This document shows positions 7,045 through 12,916 of a stretch of DNA of 14,035 nt, in pieces. This DNA comes from Desulfobacterales bacterium (GTDB lineage: Bacteria; Desulfobacterota; Desulfobacteria; Desulfobacterales; C00003060), in assembly GCA_030616425.1 (NCBI GenBank), contig JAUWXJ010000038.1, positions 1 through 14,035 on the forward strand, written 5' to 3'. Under the pieces are notes generated by a model, which was given only the letters and a program-made list of their open reading frames with translations, was not told the DNA's origin and did no database searches. Made by a program: the position numbers and the translations under genes. The number at the start of each line of letters is the position of its first letter. Within the stretch, counting starts at the first letter, position 1.

Positions 7045-8037
7045 TGCCCTGTACACACCATAGGTAACCCGAGCCAGGCCGTGATAGTCTATCTTTTCGG
7101 ATGTATCCTCGGACGAATGGTAGTAGGGATAACGGAACAGGGCGGTGTCGGTGATCATGATGGCAGGATAGCCGCAACGCCAGAAAGACCAGTGGTCAGA
7201 CCAGTCAATACCCATGATAAAGCCGAAAGGGGCTGCGCATTCCACCGGGAAATCACTCTCTTCCATAAAATGTCGGGCAAACGATCTGACCAGCCATTTT
7301 GAACGAAGGTTCCCTACAACAGCCACAAAGTCGCCCCTGTCCGGATAAAAGGAGCTAAGGGGGAAGGGATATTTCTGAGTTTTGCGTTCGTGCCGGTAGT
7401 AACCTATGGTCTCAAGACAAATCATGGCCACAATATTTTCCCCTTTCTTTCGGCACTCCTTGGCGTAAACAAGGCTGCCCATGGAACGGCTCTTGAAAAA
7501 AGGGGGCTCTTCATTGGCAAAGGCCACAAAGCGCATGGTTTTGCTGGTCGATCTTGTCCTGAAGAATCGGCTCAGTTCAAGAAGGGCTGCCACCGCAGAC
7601 CCGTTGTCATTTGCCCCAGGTGACCAGGAAACCGTGTCATAGTGGGCGCCGATAAGCACGATTTCATCTGGTTTTGATTTTCCGGGGATTTCAATTACAA
7701 GGTTATAACATGGTATTTTTTTCACCATATAGGTTTGAGCGGTTACCTGGTATCCTGTCTTTTCCCAGACCCCCCGGATATAATCAGCAGCAGCATTCAG
7801 CTTGTCCGGTACAAAGACATTCCTTTGTCCGATTTCATCTGCAAGGGCTGTGACATGCGCCTTGAGCCGCGCTTCCAGGTCATTAATCAACTGCTCGGCA
7901 TCACTGTTGAGTGTGGGCCGTCCAACCTCTGGGCGGATATCTATCATCGCCCTGTAGGCCCATATGCTCAAAGCCACCAGAAACACCAGAATTGATATAT
8001 AGATCATGGCTTTTCGGTGAAGCAAAGCAAACCACAT
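7024..8037 (-). CDS. Membrane-anchored M28-family zinc metallopeptidase
   Basis: Counting from the ATG at 8035-8037 gives 337 residues. A membrane segment at about 11-30 (MIYISILVFLVALSIWAY) suggests an N-terminal anchor with the catalytic domain outside the cytoplasm. M28 aminopeptidase features are clear: H132 and D134 in GAHYDT, bridging D144 in ANDNGSA, catalytic E176 and metal-binding E177 in FANEEPP, E209 in CLETIGY, SDHWSFW (280-286) and the last zinc ligand H307 in YYHSSEDT. The family removes N-terminal residues from peptides or modifies glutaminyl peptides; the substrate here is unknown. The frame extends to a TTG at 8085, but that crosses a GC-rich hairpin (8063-8082) and lacks an RBS, so I prefer 8037; an ATG at 8005-8007 is also possible. 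It is last in a leftward series, 121 bp after the C_GCAxxG_C_C gene. Confidence 0.9.
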   Translation of the reverse strand: MWFALLHRKAMIYISILVFLVALSIWAYRAMIDIRPEVGRPTLNSDAEQLINDLEARLKAHVTALADEIGQRNVFVPDKLNAAADYIRGVWEKTGYQVTAQTYMVKKIPCYNLVIEIPGKSKPDEIVLIGAHYDTVSWSPGANDNGSAVAALLELSRFFRTRSTSKTMRFVAFANEEPPFFKSRSMGSLVYAKECRKKGENIVAMICLETIGYYRHERKTQKYPFPLSSFYPDRGDFVAVVGNLRSKWLVRSFARHFMEESDFPVECAAPFGFIMGIDWSDHWSFWRCGYPAIMITDTALFRYPYYHSSEDTSEKIDYHGLARVTYGVYRALTRMVE

Positions 8038-8062
8038 ACACGCTGTCAGCGGATCGAACTTA

Positions 8063-8082
8063 GTCCCGCCAAGGAGCGGGAC
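8063..8082. other. Perfect 7-bp hairpin upstream of the M28 peptidase gene
   Basis: GTCCCGC (8063-8069) pairs with GCGGGAC (8076-8082) around CAAGGA. CTTAG at 8059-8063 and CTAAG at 8126-8130 form a short outer inverted repeat. No T-run follows on the minus strand, so it is not a classical terminator of the preceding gene. It may be a repetitive extragenic palindrome or a processing site between the C_GCAxxG_C_C and M28 genes. Confidence 0.45.
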
Positions 8083-8158
8083 CAAAATGGTTAAACAAAC
8101 GAGAAAAAGGGTTTTGAAACACTTCTAAGATGTTGTGTGTTTGCGCAGGTGGTGCCCG

Positions 8159-8596
8159 CTATTCCAATATTTGCTCAATAATCTCTGCTGCGCTTTGAAC
8201 ATAGTTCGGACAAACTGTTTTATACAGTTTATTCTTTTTTTGAAACTCTCTTCCTTCCGGTGTACTGATGTCGCAGCCGAGTAAATCCTTGCACTTGATA
8301 GAACCATTACGAGACGTGAATCTATCAACAAATTCTCTGGCAATCTTATATGTCTTCTTTTCCGCCTTTCTATCTTTAGCCTTTGTGCTACCATATTTTA
8401 GACCTATGACCATAAGGGCGCCGGTCACGGCCCCGCAGGTCTCGCCCATACCATTTATCCCCCCGCCAAAAGTAGAAGAGAGCCTTAAGGCGATCTCACG
8501 ATCTATGCCAAATTGCGTGCCGTATGTCGAAAGCAGTGTCTGGGAGCAGTTGAAACCTTCTTTATAAGTAGAAACCGCTCGTTCAACCTCGCTCAT
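8159..8596 (-). CDS. C_GCAxxG_C_C family redox protein
   Basis: From the ATG at 8594-8596 the product is 145 residues, typical of the C_GCAxxG_C_C family (putative redox-active proteins named for their spaced cysteines). The cysteines are C17 (GFNCSQ), C54 in the core ETCGAVTGAL, C102 and C108 (KCKDLLGC) and C129 (TVCPNYV). The core here is CGAVTG: the A-to-V change at the fourth motif position leaves the CGAxxG pattern intact. The family is common in anaerobes; its exact chemistry is unknown, though metal binding or disulfide exchange is likely. The longer start at 8617 is rejected because a perfect AGGAGG lies inside that extension, 8 bases before the chosen ATG. It follows the DUF1805 gene by 27 bp. 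Confidence 0.9.
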   Translation of the reverse strand: MSEVERAVSTYKEGFNCSQTLLSTYGTQFGIDREIALRLSSTFGGGINGMGETCGAVTGALMVIGLKYGSTKAKDRKAEKKTYKIAREFVDRFTSRNGSIKCKDLLGCDISTPEGREFQKKNKLYKTVCPNYVQSAAEIIEQILE

Positions 8597-8604
8597 ATAT
8601 CGAT

Positions 8605-8610
8605 CCTCCT
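8605..8610 (-). promoter_or_regulatory. Ribosome binding site deciding the C_GCAxxG_C_C start
   Basis: AGGAGG on the minus strand lies 8 bases before the ATG at 8596. The in-frame ATG at 8617 is upstream of this motif and has no comparable signal. Confidence 0.8.
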
Positions 8611-8623
8611 GTTTCATCCTGAT

Positions 8624-8923
8624 TTACATCCGGTCAAGGGCTTCTCTGCCTGACATGCCTACCTTAACACCAAGTTTATCTGCCGCCGCATTTGCATCTT
8701 TCACTTCTCCCACAAGGAGGTCATCAATTGTGGAAATGGAGCTTCCCCTCGTAGCTTTGACCCGGGCCGCCGGGCAGCCAAAATTGTCCAGTGCCGTGAC
8801 ATCAAAGGCCCCGCAACCCACCATTCCAACATCAGTAACTATGTTGACCAGGTTGACAGGCCCGATGGGAATGACATAGCCATCAGCTTGTTTACTAGTC
8901 AGTTGTACCTTCTCATGAACCAT
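8624..8923 (-). CDS. DUF1805 domain protein
   Basis: The 99-residue product has the features of DUF1805 (YunC-like) proteins: an N-terminal strand (VQLTSKQADGYVIPIGPVNL), the core GMVGCGAFDVTALDNFGCPAARV (about 33-55, C37 and C50) and the closing LGVKVGMSGREALDRM. The family is widespread in firmicutes, archaea and delta-proteobacteria; its biochemical role is unknown. The conserved cysteines next to glycines suggest a metal or redox site (inference). The start ATG at 8921-8923 has only a distant GGAG (12 bases upstream), so translation could be weak or coupled. It lies between the ClpP-like remnant (80 bp upstream) and the C_GCAxxG_C_C gene (27 bp downstream), all on the minus strand. Confidence 0.87.
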   Translation of the reverse strand: MVHEKVQLTSKQADGYVIPIGPVNLVNIVTDVGMVGCGAFDVTALDNFGCPAARVKATRGSSISTIDDLLVGEVKDANAAADKLGVKVGMSGREALDRM

Positions 8924-9003
8924 TCCGTTTTTTCCGCTCCATATCCATCCTGTAAAATGTCTCTGACGTTTTTATGTTTTTGCAAAGCCAGAGTTTGCCG
9001 CTG

Positions 9004-9195
9004 TTACTGGCCCTGCTTTTGATGATATTGTATTGATATAACTTCAGAGCCTGCCTCAAACAGTTCAGATTTGACCTCATGAACCAGACCCCATGCCTTG
9101 GCTTCATCAGGATTAAGCGTGGTTCTTTCAAGCATGAGATTTGTGACATCAATAACAGGAGCAAAAAACTTGATGACTACGGGTTTGGCAGGCAT
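9004..9195 (-). pseudogene. ClpP-like protease remnant with internal in-frame deletion
   Basis: The frame from ATG 9193-9195 encodes only 63 residues. Its start (MPAKPVVIKFFAPVIDVTN) resembles the N-terminus, and its remainder (ERTTLNPDEAKAWGLVHEV, then KSELFEAGSEVISI) the C-terminus, of roughly 190-residue ClpP/SppA-like serine proteases of the ClpP-crotonase fold. The middle, which should hold the nucleophilic serine (GG-S region) and catalytic histidine, is absent, so a protease activity is not expected. The join at about residue 19-20 keeps the frame open and the start has a perfect AGGAGG, so the short protein may still be made. The family assignment is from memory of the pattern. A genuinely small protein that shares only the ends is the alternative. 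It sits 42 bp after the radical SAM gene. Confidence 0.6.
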
Positions 9196-9203
9196 GTTAT
9201 AAT

Positions 9204-9209
9204 CCTCCT
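9204..9209 (-). promoter_or_regulatory. Ribosome binding site of the ClpP-like remnant
   Basis: AGGAGG on the minus strand, 8 bases before the ATG at 9195, decides this start over an upstream in-frame ATG at 9222. Its perfect state argues that the short gene is still translated. Confidence 0.75.
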
Positions 9210-9237
9210 TTATGAGAGGCACAAGGAAAAGAGCTCT

Positions 9238-10350
9238 CTAAAGTAGCCATCCCTGAACATCCAGATTTGTGAGGCCGGCCTCTTTTGCCCATCGCACGGC
9301 CTCACTGTATTCTTTGCGGGTTAGTTTCCGGGAGATCTTCGGATAGTCAAATGCCTTATACATCGGTGTGTACTGAGACATTATGTTCAAATAAGTGTCT
9401 TTAGGAAGGTTTTTAGCTATCCATTCAATAACTTCCTTTGTTCCTCCCACTCGGTTTGGCATGACCAGATGACGTATCATCAGCCCCCTGTACATGAGTC
9501 CGTCAGCGGCAGGCTTTGCTACCCCTACCTGACGCTGCATCTCTAACAGGGCTGCTTCTGTAATCTCCGGATACGTTTCCGCAGCCGATGAGTACTTTGC
9601 TGCCATCTTGCCATCCGAATACTTGAAGTCAGGCAGGTAAATATCGATGATGCCGTCGAGCTTTTTTAGTATTTCCAGGCGCTCCCATCCGCAGGTATTG
9701 TATACAAGCGGAACTTTCAGACCCTTACCTGCTGCAATATCAACTGCAAGAAGAATATGCGGGGAGTAATGAGTTGGTGTAACAAAATTGATGTTTGGAC
9801 ATCCCATTGCTTGAAGGCTGAGCATCATCTCTGCCATATCTTCAATGGTTCTGGGCTTTCCTATTCCTCCCTGACTGATTTCCGAATTTATGCAGAAGAC
9901 ACACCTAAGTCCACAATTGGTAAGAAATATAGTTCCGGAACCCCCTTTGCCAACAAGGGAGCTCTCTTCTCCAAAATGCGGGTGATACGATGAAATCTCT
10001 AGCTGGGAAGAAGCCTGGCAAAACCCCTCATCCCCGGCAAGCCGGTTGGTCCCGCACTCTCTGGGGCAGAGCTCACAGTTCTTCATCATGTGCCATAGCT
10101 CTTCTCCTCTTTTTTTCAGCTCACCGCTTCTGTGCAGTTTCAGATAAGCAGGTTCGAAATCCGGGTCGATTTCCGCTGTTCGCTTGAGCACAAATCGCGT
10201 GCTGTTCTTGTCACCAAGGATGTCAGACGCTGGTCCTGATGCCTCCTTCTCTTTGCATCCAGTGCAAAGGGGAATAAAGGGAGCGCCAAACCCTAACATT
10301 GCCAAATATAAACATGATTCAATAAATTCTCTTCTTGATTGTTCCTTCAT
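9238..10350 (-). CDS. PflX-like radical SAM protein with Tat-type signal
   Basis: The 370-residue protein belongs to the radical SAM superfamily near PflX/COG1313. The SAM-cluster motif CxxxCxxC is C146-C150-C153 (TNCGLRCVFC). Before it lies the accessory cysteine set C92, C95, C99 and C111 in NCELCPRECGTNRL and EGFC, usual for this group. The substrate is unknown; related proteins act on protein or peptide partners or as activases. The N-terminus SRREFIE (5-11) followed by a hydrophobic stretch (about 12-29) and CTGC (29-32) looks like a Tat export signal with an imperfect lipobox. This is odd because radical SAM chemistry needs cytosolic SAM and a reductant. GGAGG 9 bases before the ATG supports the start, and no shorter start avoids the signal without losing hydrophobic residues. 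It follows DUF3467 by 167 bp. Confidence 0.92.
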   Translation of the reverse strand: MKEQSRREFIESCLYLAMLGFGAPFIPLCTGCKEKEASGPASDILGDKNSTRFVLKRTAEIDPDFEPAYLKLHRSGELKKRGEELWHMMKNCELCPRECGTNRLAGDEGFCQASSQLEISSYHPHFGEESSLVGKGGSGTIFLTNCGLRCVFCINSEISQGGIGKPRTIEDMAEMMLSLQAMGCPNINFVTPTHYSPHILLAVDIAAGKGLKVPLVYNTCGWERLEILKKLDGIIDIYLPDFKYSDGKMAAKYSSAAETYPEITEAALLEMQRQVGVAKPAADGLMYRGLMIRHLVMPNRVGGTKEVIEWIAKNLPKDTYLNIMSQYTPMYKAFDYPKISRKLTRKEYSEAVRWAKEAGLTNLDVQGWLL

Positions 10351-10517
10351 TTATGGTTTCCTCCTATCATCAAAAGAAAACCTTGAGCCTTATGTCGTGT
10401 GTCCTGTGCCACTATTAAGTCCGTATGGACATAGCTCCGATTATTCCGGTGCGCAATCAGCTCATTTACTTTCCATAAGCCTATTCCCGTTTCCCTTACT
10501 TTCTCCTCTTCCAGCAA
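10351..10517. other. Gap between DUF3467 and radical SAM genes
   Basis: This 167-bp stretch holds the radical SAM gene's RBS (GGAGG on the minus strand, 10360-10364). I see no other gene, strong hairpin or terminator, so readthrough from DUF3467 remains possible. Confidence 0.4.
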
Positions 10518-10802
10518 TCAATGTTTGGTAACAGACTTAAAGTCTGGTTCCGCTGCCACCTCGATCGTACCAAACGCTTGCTCGTATTTCTTAATGTTAT
10601 CTTGCAAGGCATTTATAACCCGCTTCATATGCCCTGGGCTGATGATGACCCGGGCGGTGACTGCGCCAGCAGGCGGTGCCACCATAATGAAATCCATGAC
10701 GAATTCCTCTTTGGTATGCCTCACGATCATATTGTTTGCGTAGACGCCCCCTTGCAGCTGTTCAGGAAAATTGATCTTCACTTCCTTTTTTACGTCAGAC
10801 AT
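10518..10802 (-). CDS. DUF3467 protein
   Basis: The 94-residue product matches DUF3467 in size and pattern: GGVYANNMIVRHTKEEFVMDFIMVAPP (about 18-44), then ARVIISPGHMKRVINALQDNIKKYEQAFG (about 50-78). DUF3467 proteins are small, cytosolic and of unknown function. No signal peptide, membrane segment or cysteine is present. GAGG 6 bases upstream of the ATG at 10800-10802 supports the start. It follows the TlpA-like gene by 66 bp on the minus strand and precedes the radical SAM gene by 167 bp, so it belongs to the same leftward set. Confidence 0.85.
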   Translation of the reverse strand: MSDVKKEVKINFPEQLQGGVYANNMIVRHTKEEFVMDFIMVAPPAGAVTARVIISPGHMKRVINALQDNIKKYEQAFGTIEVAAEPDFKSVTKH

Positions 10803-10868
10803 GGTGTACCTCTCTTCAAAGTTTACCTAACAGGTTGCAATTACCTCAGCAAATTTATTTAGCATTTC

Positions 10869-11447
10869 CTACATCAACCCACGAATGAATTTCAGGCAAG
10901 CCTCATCATCCCACCTGGCCGAGCCCTCATGCTTAAACGCAATCCTACCCTCGCGGTCAAGAATGAATGTCGCAGGGATACCTCGTGTATTAAACACGTC
11001 CGGCAGATCCTTGCCCAGGACGTACACCGGGAAGTTAAAATCATTTCTCTTCATAAACCCTTGAATAGTTTTCTCGTGTTCGTCTGAGATGAGAACAAAG
11101 GCAACATCGTCATGTTTCAGGGAATTGTAAAGATTTTGAATACTAGGCATTTCAGTATCAGAATCTTGGCACCAGGTTGCCCAAAAAGTCAGAAATACGA
11201 CTTTACCCTTGAACTGTGAAAACGCTATATCCTTTCCCTCCAAGGTCCGAATAGACCAAGGACCGGCTTGCTCATACACAGGGGATAGCGGACAGCTTGA
11301 AAAGTCGGGTGGCTCCAGTGCAGTTTCCACCCTTTCCGAGACAGACATAATCCTGACGTATGTGTATGCAACAAGAAAAATTAATACAATGGTCAGAGCT
11401 GCGCCAGTACCTAAGCCGATGAAGAATTTCTTATTTATGAGTCTCAT
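10869..11447 (-). CDS. TlpA-like membrane-anchored thioredoxin-fold protein with CxxS site
   Basis: The 192-residue protein has an N-terminal membrane anchor (about 8-32, FFIGLGTGAALTIVLIFLVAY) and a TlpA/ResA-like thioredoxin domain facing the periplasm or cell exterior. Family features: GPWSIRTLEGKDIAFSQFKGKVVFLTFWATWC (63-93), EMP (99-101) and the cis-proline loop GIPATF (157-161). The usual redox motif WCxxC reads WCQDS: C93 is kept but the second cysteine is S96. A CxxS site can form mixed disulfides but cannot cycle as a normal dithiol, so the role is more likely monothiol exchange, isomerisation or binding than reduction of cytochrome c apoproteins. C52 and C184 are extra cysteines. 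No clear Shine-Dalgarno precedes the ATG at 11445-11447. It is first in the leftward series and divergent from the old-yellow-enzyme gene. Confidence 0.9.
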   Translation of the reverse strand: MRLINKKFFIGLGTGAALTIVLIFLVAYTYVRIMSVSERVETALEPPDFSSCPLSPVYEQAGPWSIRTLEGKDIAFSQFKGKVVFLTFWATWCQDSDTEMPSIQNLYNSLKHDDVAFVLISDEHEKTIQGFMKRNDFNFPVYVLGKDLPDVFNTRGIPATFILDREGRIAFKHEGSARWDDEACLKFIRGLM

Positions 11448-11453
11448 GCGGTC

Positions 11454-11482
11454 TATCTATAACGATTAAGAGAGGTTGTCAA
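11454..11482 (-). promoter_or_regulatory. Candidate promoter of the TlpA-like gene
   Basis: On the minus strand TTGACA (11477-11482) is followed by TATAGA after 15 bases (11456-11461) or TAGATA after 17 (11454-11459). The -10 box ends only about 6-8 bases before the ATG, so the transcript would be nearly leaderless, which agrees with the lack of a Shine-Dalgarno. Confidence 0.3.
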
Positions 11483-11527
11483 TTCTTGATGTTATAGGTA
11501 TGGGGACATCCCGTATTCTTTTCGATT

Positions 11528-11553
11528 GACTTAAGTACCTGATTTACTTAGTC
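11528..11553. promoter_or_regulatory. Dyad symmetry, possible operator upstream of the old-yellow-enzyme gene
   Basis: GACTTAAGTA (11528-11537) and TACTTAGTC (11545-11553) are inverted copies differing by one inserted base, separated by 7 bases. It lies in the divergent region between the TlpA-like and old-yellow-enzyme genes, about 75 bases before the latter's ATG. A regulator site or a weak hairpin (followed by CTCCTTTTT on the plus strand) are both possible. Confidence 0.3.
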
Positions 11554-11614
11554 TCCTTTTTATCCCTAACAAAGCATGTTAAAAACCTGTCGTTATCAAC
11601 AGCCAGTAATTTTT

Positions 11615-11619
11615 GGAGG
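11615..11619 (+). promoter_or_regulatory. Ribosome binding site deciding the old-yellow-enzyme start
   Basis: GGAGG lies 7 bases before the ATG at 11627. The in-frame ATG at 11576 would place this motif inside the gene and adds 17 residues not expected in the family. Confidence 0.8.
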
Positions 11620-11626
11620 TAAGACA

Positions 11627-12757
11627 ATGGCAGAATTATTCGATGAAATTGAAATCAATGGTATGGCCCTGAAGAACAGGAGCGTGCGCTCGGCCACATG
11701 GACAGGAATGGCGAAAAAAGACGGACGCTGTAGCACGAAGCTCACAAAACTTATGGGGAACCTTGCCCGAGGCGAGGTTGGACTCATTATCACAGGCTTT
11801 GCCTATGTGATGCCAAATGGTCAGGCACTCAATAACCAGCTCGGCATCCATGATGACGCCATGATTCCGAGCCTGCTAAAGCTCACAAAGCGTGTCCATG
11901 CAGCCAATGGAAAGATTGCGATGCAGATTGTGCATGCCGGCGTCCAGAGTGTTATGAGACAAAGAAGAAATCAACCCGCCTGGGGGCCATCTGCTGTGTA
12001 TGACCCCCTCTTCAGAAGGACACCCAAGGCAATGACGCAGCGTGAGATCAAAGAGACTGTCCACACATTTGCACGCGCAGCAGACAGGGTAAAGAGAGCA
12101 GGATTTGATGCTGTGGAACTTCATGGCGCCCATGGCTATCTCGTGAGCCAATTTCTCTCCCCTGCAAGAAACAGGCGCACAGACAAGTATGGCGGCCCCG
12201 TAGAAAACCGGGCGAGATTTCTGTTTGAGATTTACAGGGCAGTGCGAAAGAGCGTGGGAAGGGATTTTCCAGTTCTGATCAAGTTGAATACAAAGGACTT
12301 TGTTCGTGGTGGATTGACCCAAAGAGATGCCCTGTTTGTTGCAAAAAGGCTGGCGGAGATGGGAATAGATGCCATTGAAATGAGCGGGGGTATTCCTGCA
12401 GCAGGTGATCTGGGGCCGGCGCGTCCCAAGATCCGCAAGGCATCAGATGAGGCCTATTTTCTGCCGCTTGCAAAAAAGATAAAAAAAGTGGTCTCAGTAC
12501 CAATCATACTTGTTGGGGGTCTCAGATCATTCAAGGCCGCAAATGACATCTTGAAAACAGGTGCGGCAGACCTTATTTCCATGTCGCGACCCCTGATCAG
12601 AGAGCCGGGCCTTATCAGGCGATGGAAAAAAGGGGACCGGAAAAAGGCAAAATGCATATCCTGTAATCAATGCTTTGGGGCTGCAAGGGGTCCTGAGGGG
12701 GTCTATTGCGTAGTGGAACGATTGGCTAAAACAAGAAGGAAAGGCAACCGATTATAG
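11627..12757 (+). CDS. NADH:flavin oxidoreductase, old yellow enzyme family, with Fe-S motif
   Basis: The 376-residue protein is a TIM-barrel FMN enzyme of the old yellow enzyme family (PF00724), which reduces activated C=C bonds or similar substrates with NAD(P)H. Visible features: the N-terminal ELFDEIEINGMALKNR, HGAHGYLVSQFLSP (166-179, H166 and H169 at the substrate site), RRTDKYGG (183-190), VLIKLN (216-221) and GGLR (297-300) in the phosphate-binding part. The end has C343, C346, C349 and C361 (CISCNQC...C), the spacing that binds a 4Fe-4S cluster in 2,4-dienoyl-CoA reductase-type members. The C-terminal FAD/NAD(P) domain of those enzymes is missing, so electrons must come from a partner. 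It stands alone on the plus strand, divergent from the TlpA-like gene; the 3' region holds repeats. Substrate unknown. Confidence 0.94.
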   Translation: MAELFDEIEINGMALKNRSVRSATWTGMAKKDGRCSTKLTKLMGNLARGEVGLIITGFAYVMPNGQALNNQLGIHDDAMIPSLLKLTKRVHAANGKIAMQIVHAGVQSVMRQRRNQPAWGPSAVYDPLFRRTPKAMTQREIKETVHTFARAADRVKRAGFDAVELHGAHGYLVSQFLSPARNRRTDKYGGPVENRARFLFEIYRAVRKSVGRDFPVLIKLNTKDFVRGGLTQRDALFVAKRLAEMGIDAIEMSGGIPAAGDLGPARPKIRKASDEAYFLPLAKKIKKVVSVPIILVGGLRSFKAANDILKTGAADLISMSRPLIREPGLIRRWKKGDRKKAKCISCNQCFGAARGPEGVYCVVERLAKTRRKGNRL

Positions 12758-12788
12758 CCTCTCACCCCAGTACGATGGTCCCCACCTA

Positions 12789-12820
12789 CCCCAGTTAAAT
12801 AGGCTGCGCATTTCACGGGG
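12789..12820. repeat. Imperfect palindrome after the old-yellow-enzyme gene
   Basis: CCCCAGTTAAAT (12789-12800) pairs with ATTTCACGGGG (12810-12820) with one bulged A and one mismatch, around a 9-base loop. It lies 31 bp after the stop codon at 12757. It may act as a transcript-end structure or be a repetitive extragenic palindrome; no T-run follows. Confidence 0.4.
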
Positions 12821-12834
12821 CAGGCGGGGCAGGC
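12817..12834. repeat. Perfect 9-bp tandem repeat
   Basis: GGGGCAGGC occurs twice head to tail (12817-12825 and 12826-12834), overlapping the end of the preceding palindrome. Confidence 0.7.
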
Positions 12835-12840
12835 AGACCC

Positions 12841-12876
12841 ACACAGACAGACACAGATAAAAAAACATCTGCGTGT
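12841..12876. repeat. CACAGAT-type intergenic repeat
   Basis: The stretch ACACAGACAGACACAGAT, then an A-run, then ATCTGCGTGT is a partly palindromic, low-complexity sequence (perfect core CAGAT 12854-12858 with ATCTG 12867-12871). It resembles CACAGAT/ATCTGTG intergenic repeats found in many bacterial genomes (from memory). The 159-bp gap 12758-12916 holds these repeats and no gene. Confidence 0.4.
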
Positions 12877-12916
12877 TTCTGCGGCTAAAATAAATTTGAG
12901 AGGATCACAACGGTCT

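Noticed and set aside
8063..8082. Intrinsic terminator for the C_GCAxxG_C_C gene
   Set aside because: The hairpin is strong but no T-run follows it on the minus strand.
7024..8085. The longer M28 peptidase frame starting at TTG 8085
   Set aside because: The extra 16 residues are encoded across a perfect hairpin, start with TTG and have no RBS; ATG 8037 is preferred.
8913..9164. An 83-codon minus-strand frame over the ClpP-like remnant and DUF1805 start
   Set aside because: It is out of frame with both, overlaps both, and has no RBS or family features; the 9004-9195 frame has a perfect RBS and motif matches. I also checked whether it held the missing ClpP middle, and it does not.
11876..12322. 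A 148-codon minus-strand open frame inside the old-yellow-enzyme gene
   Set aside because: It is antisense to a clear gene, with cysteine-rich low-likelihood composition and no recognisable motif.
12841..12876. CRISPR-like repeats
   Set aside because: There are no regularly spaced copies; the CACAGAT units are adjacent low-complexity repeats.
12896..12916. TTG start for the TIM-barrel isomerase
   Set aside because: It is possible but lacks an RBS and lies next to a repeat; the ATG at 12917 was chosen with moderate certainty.
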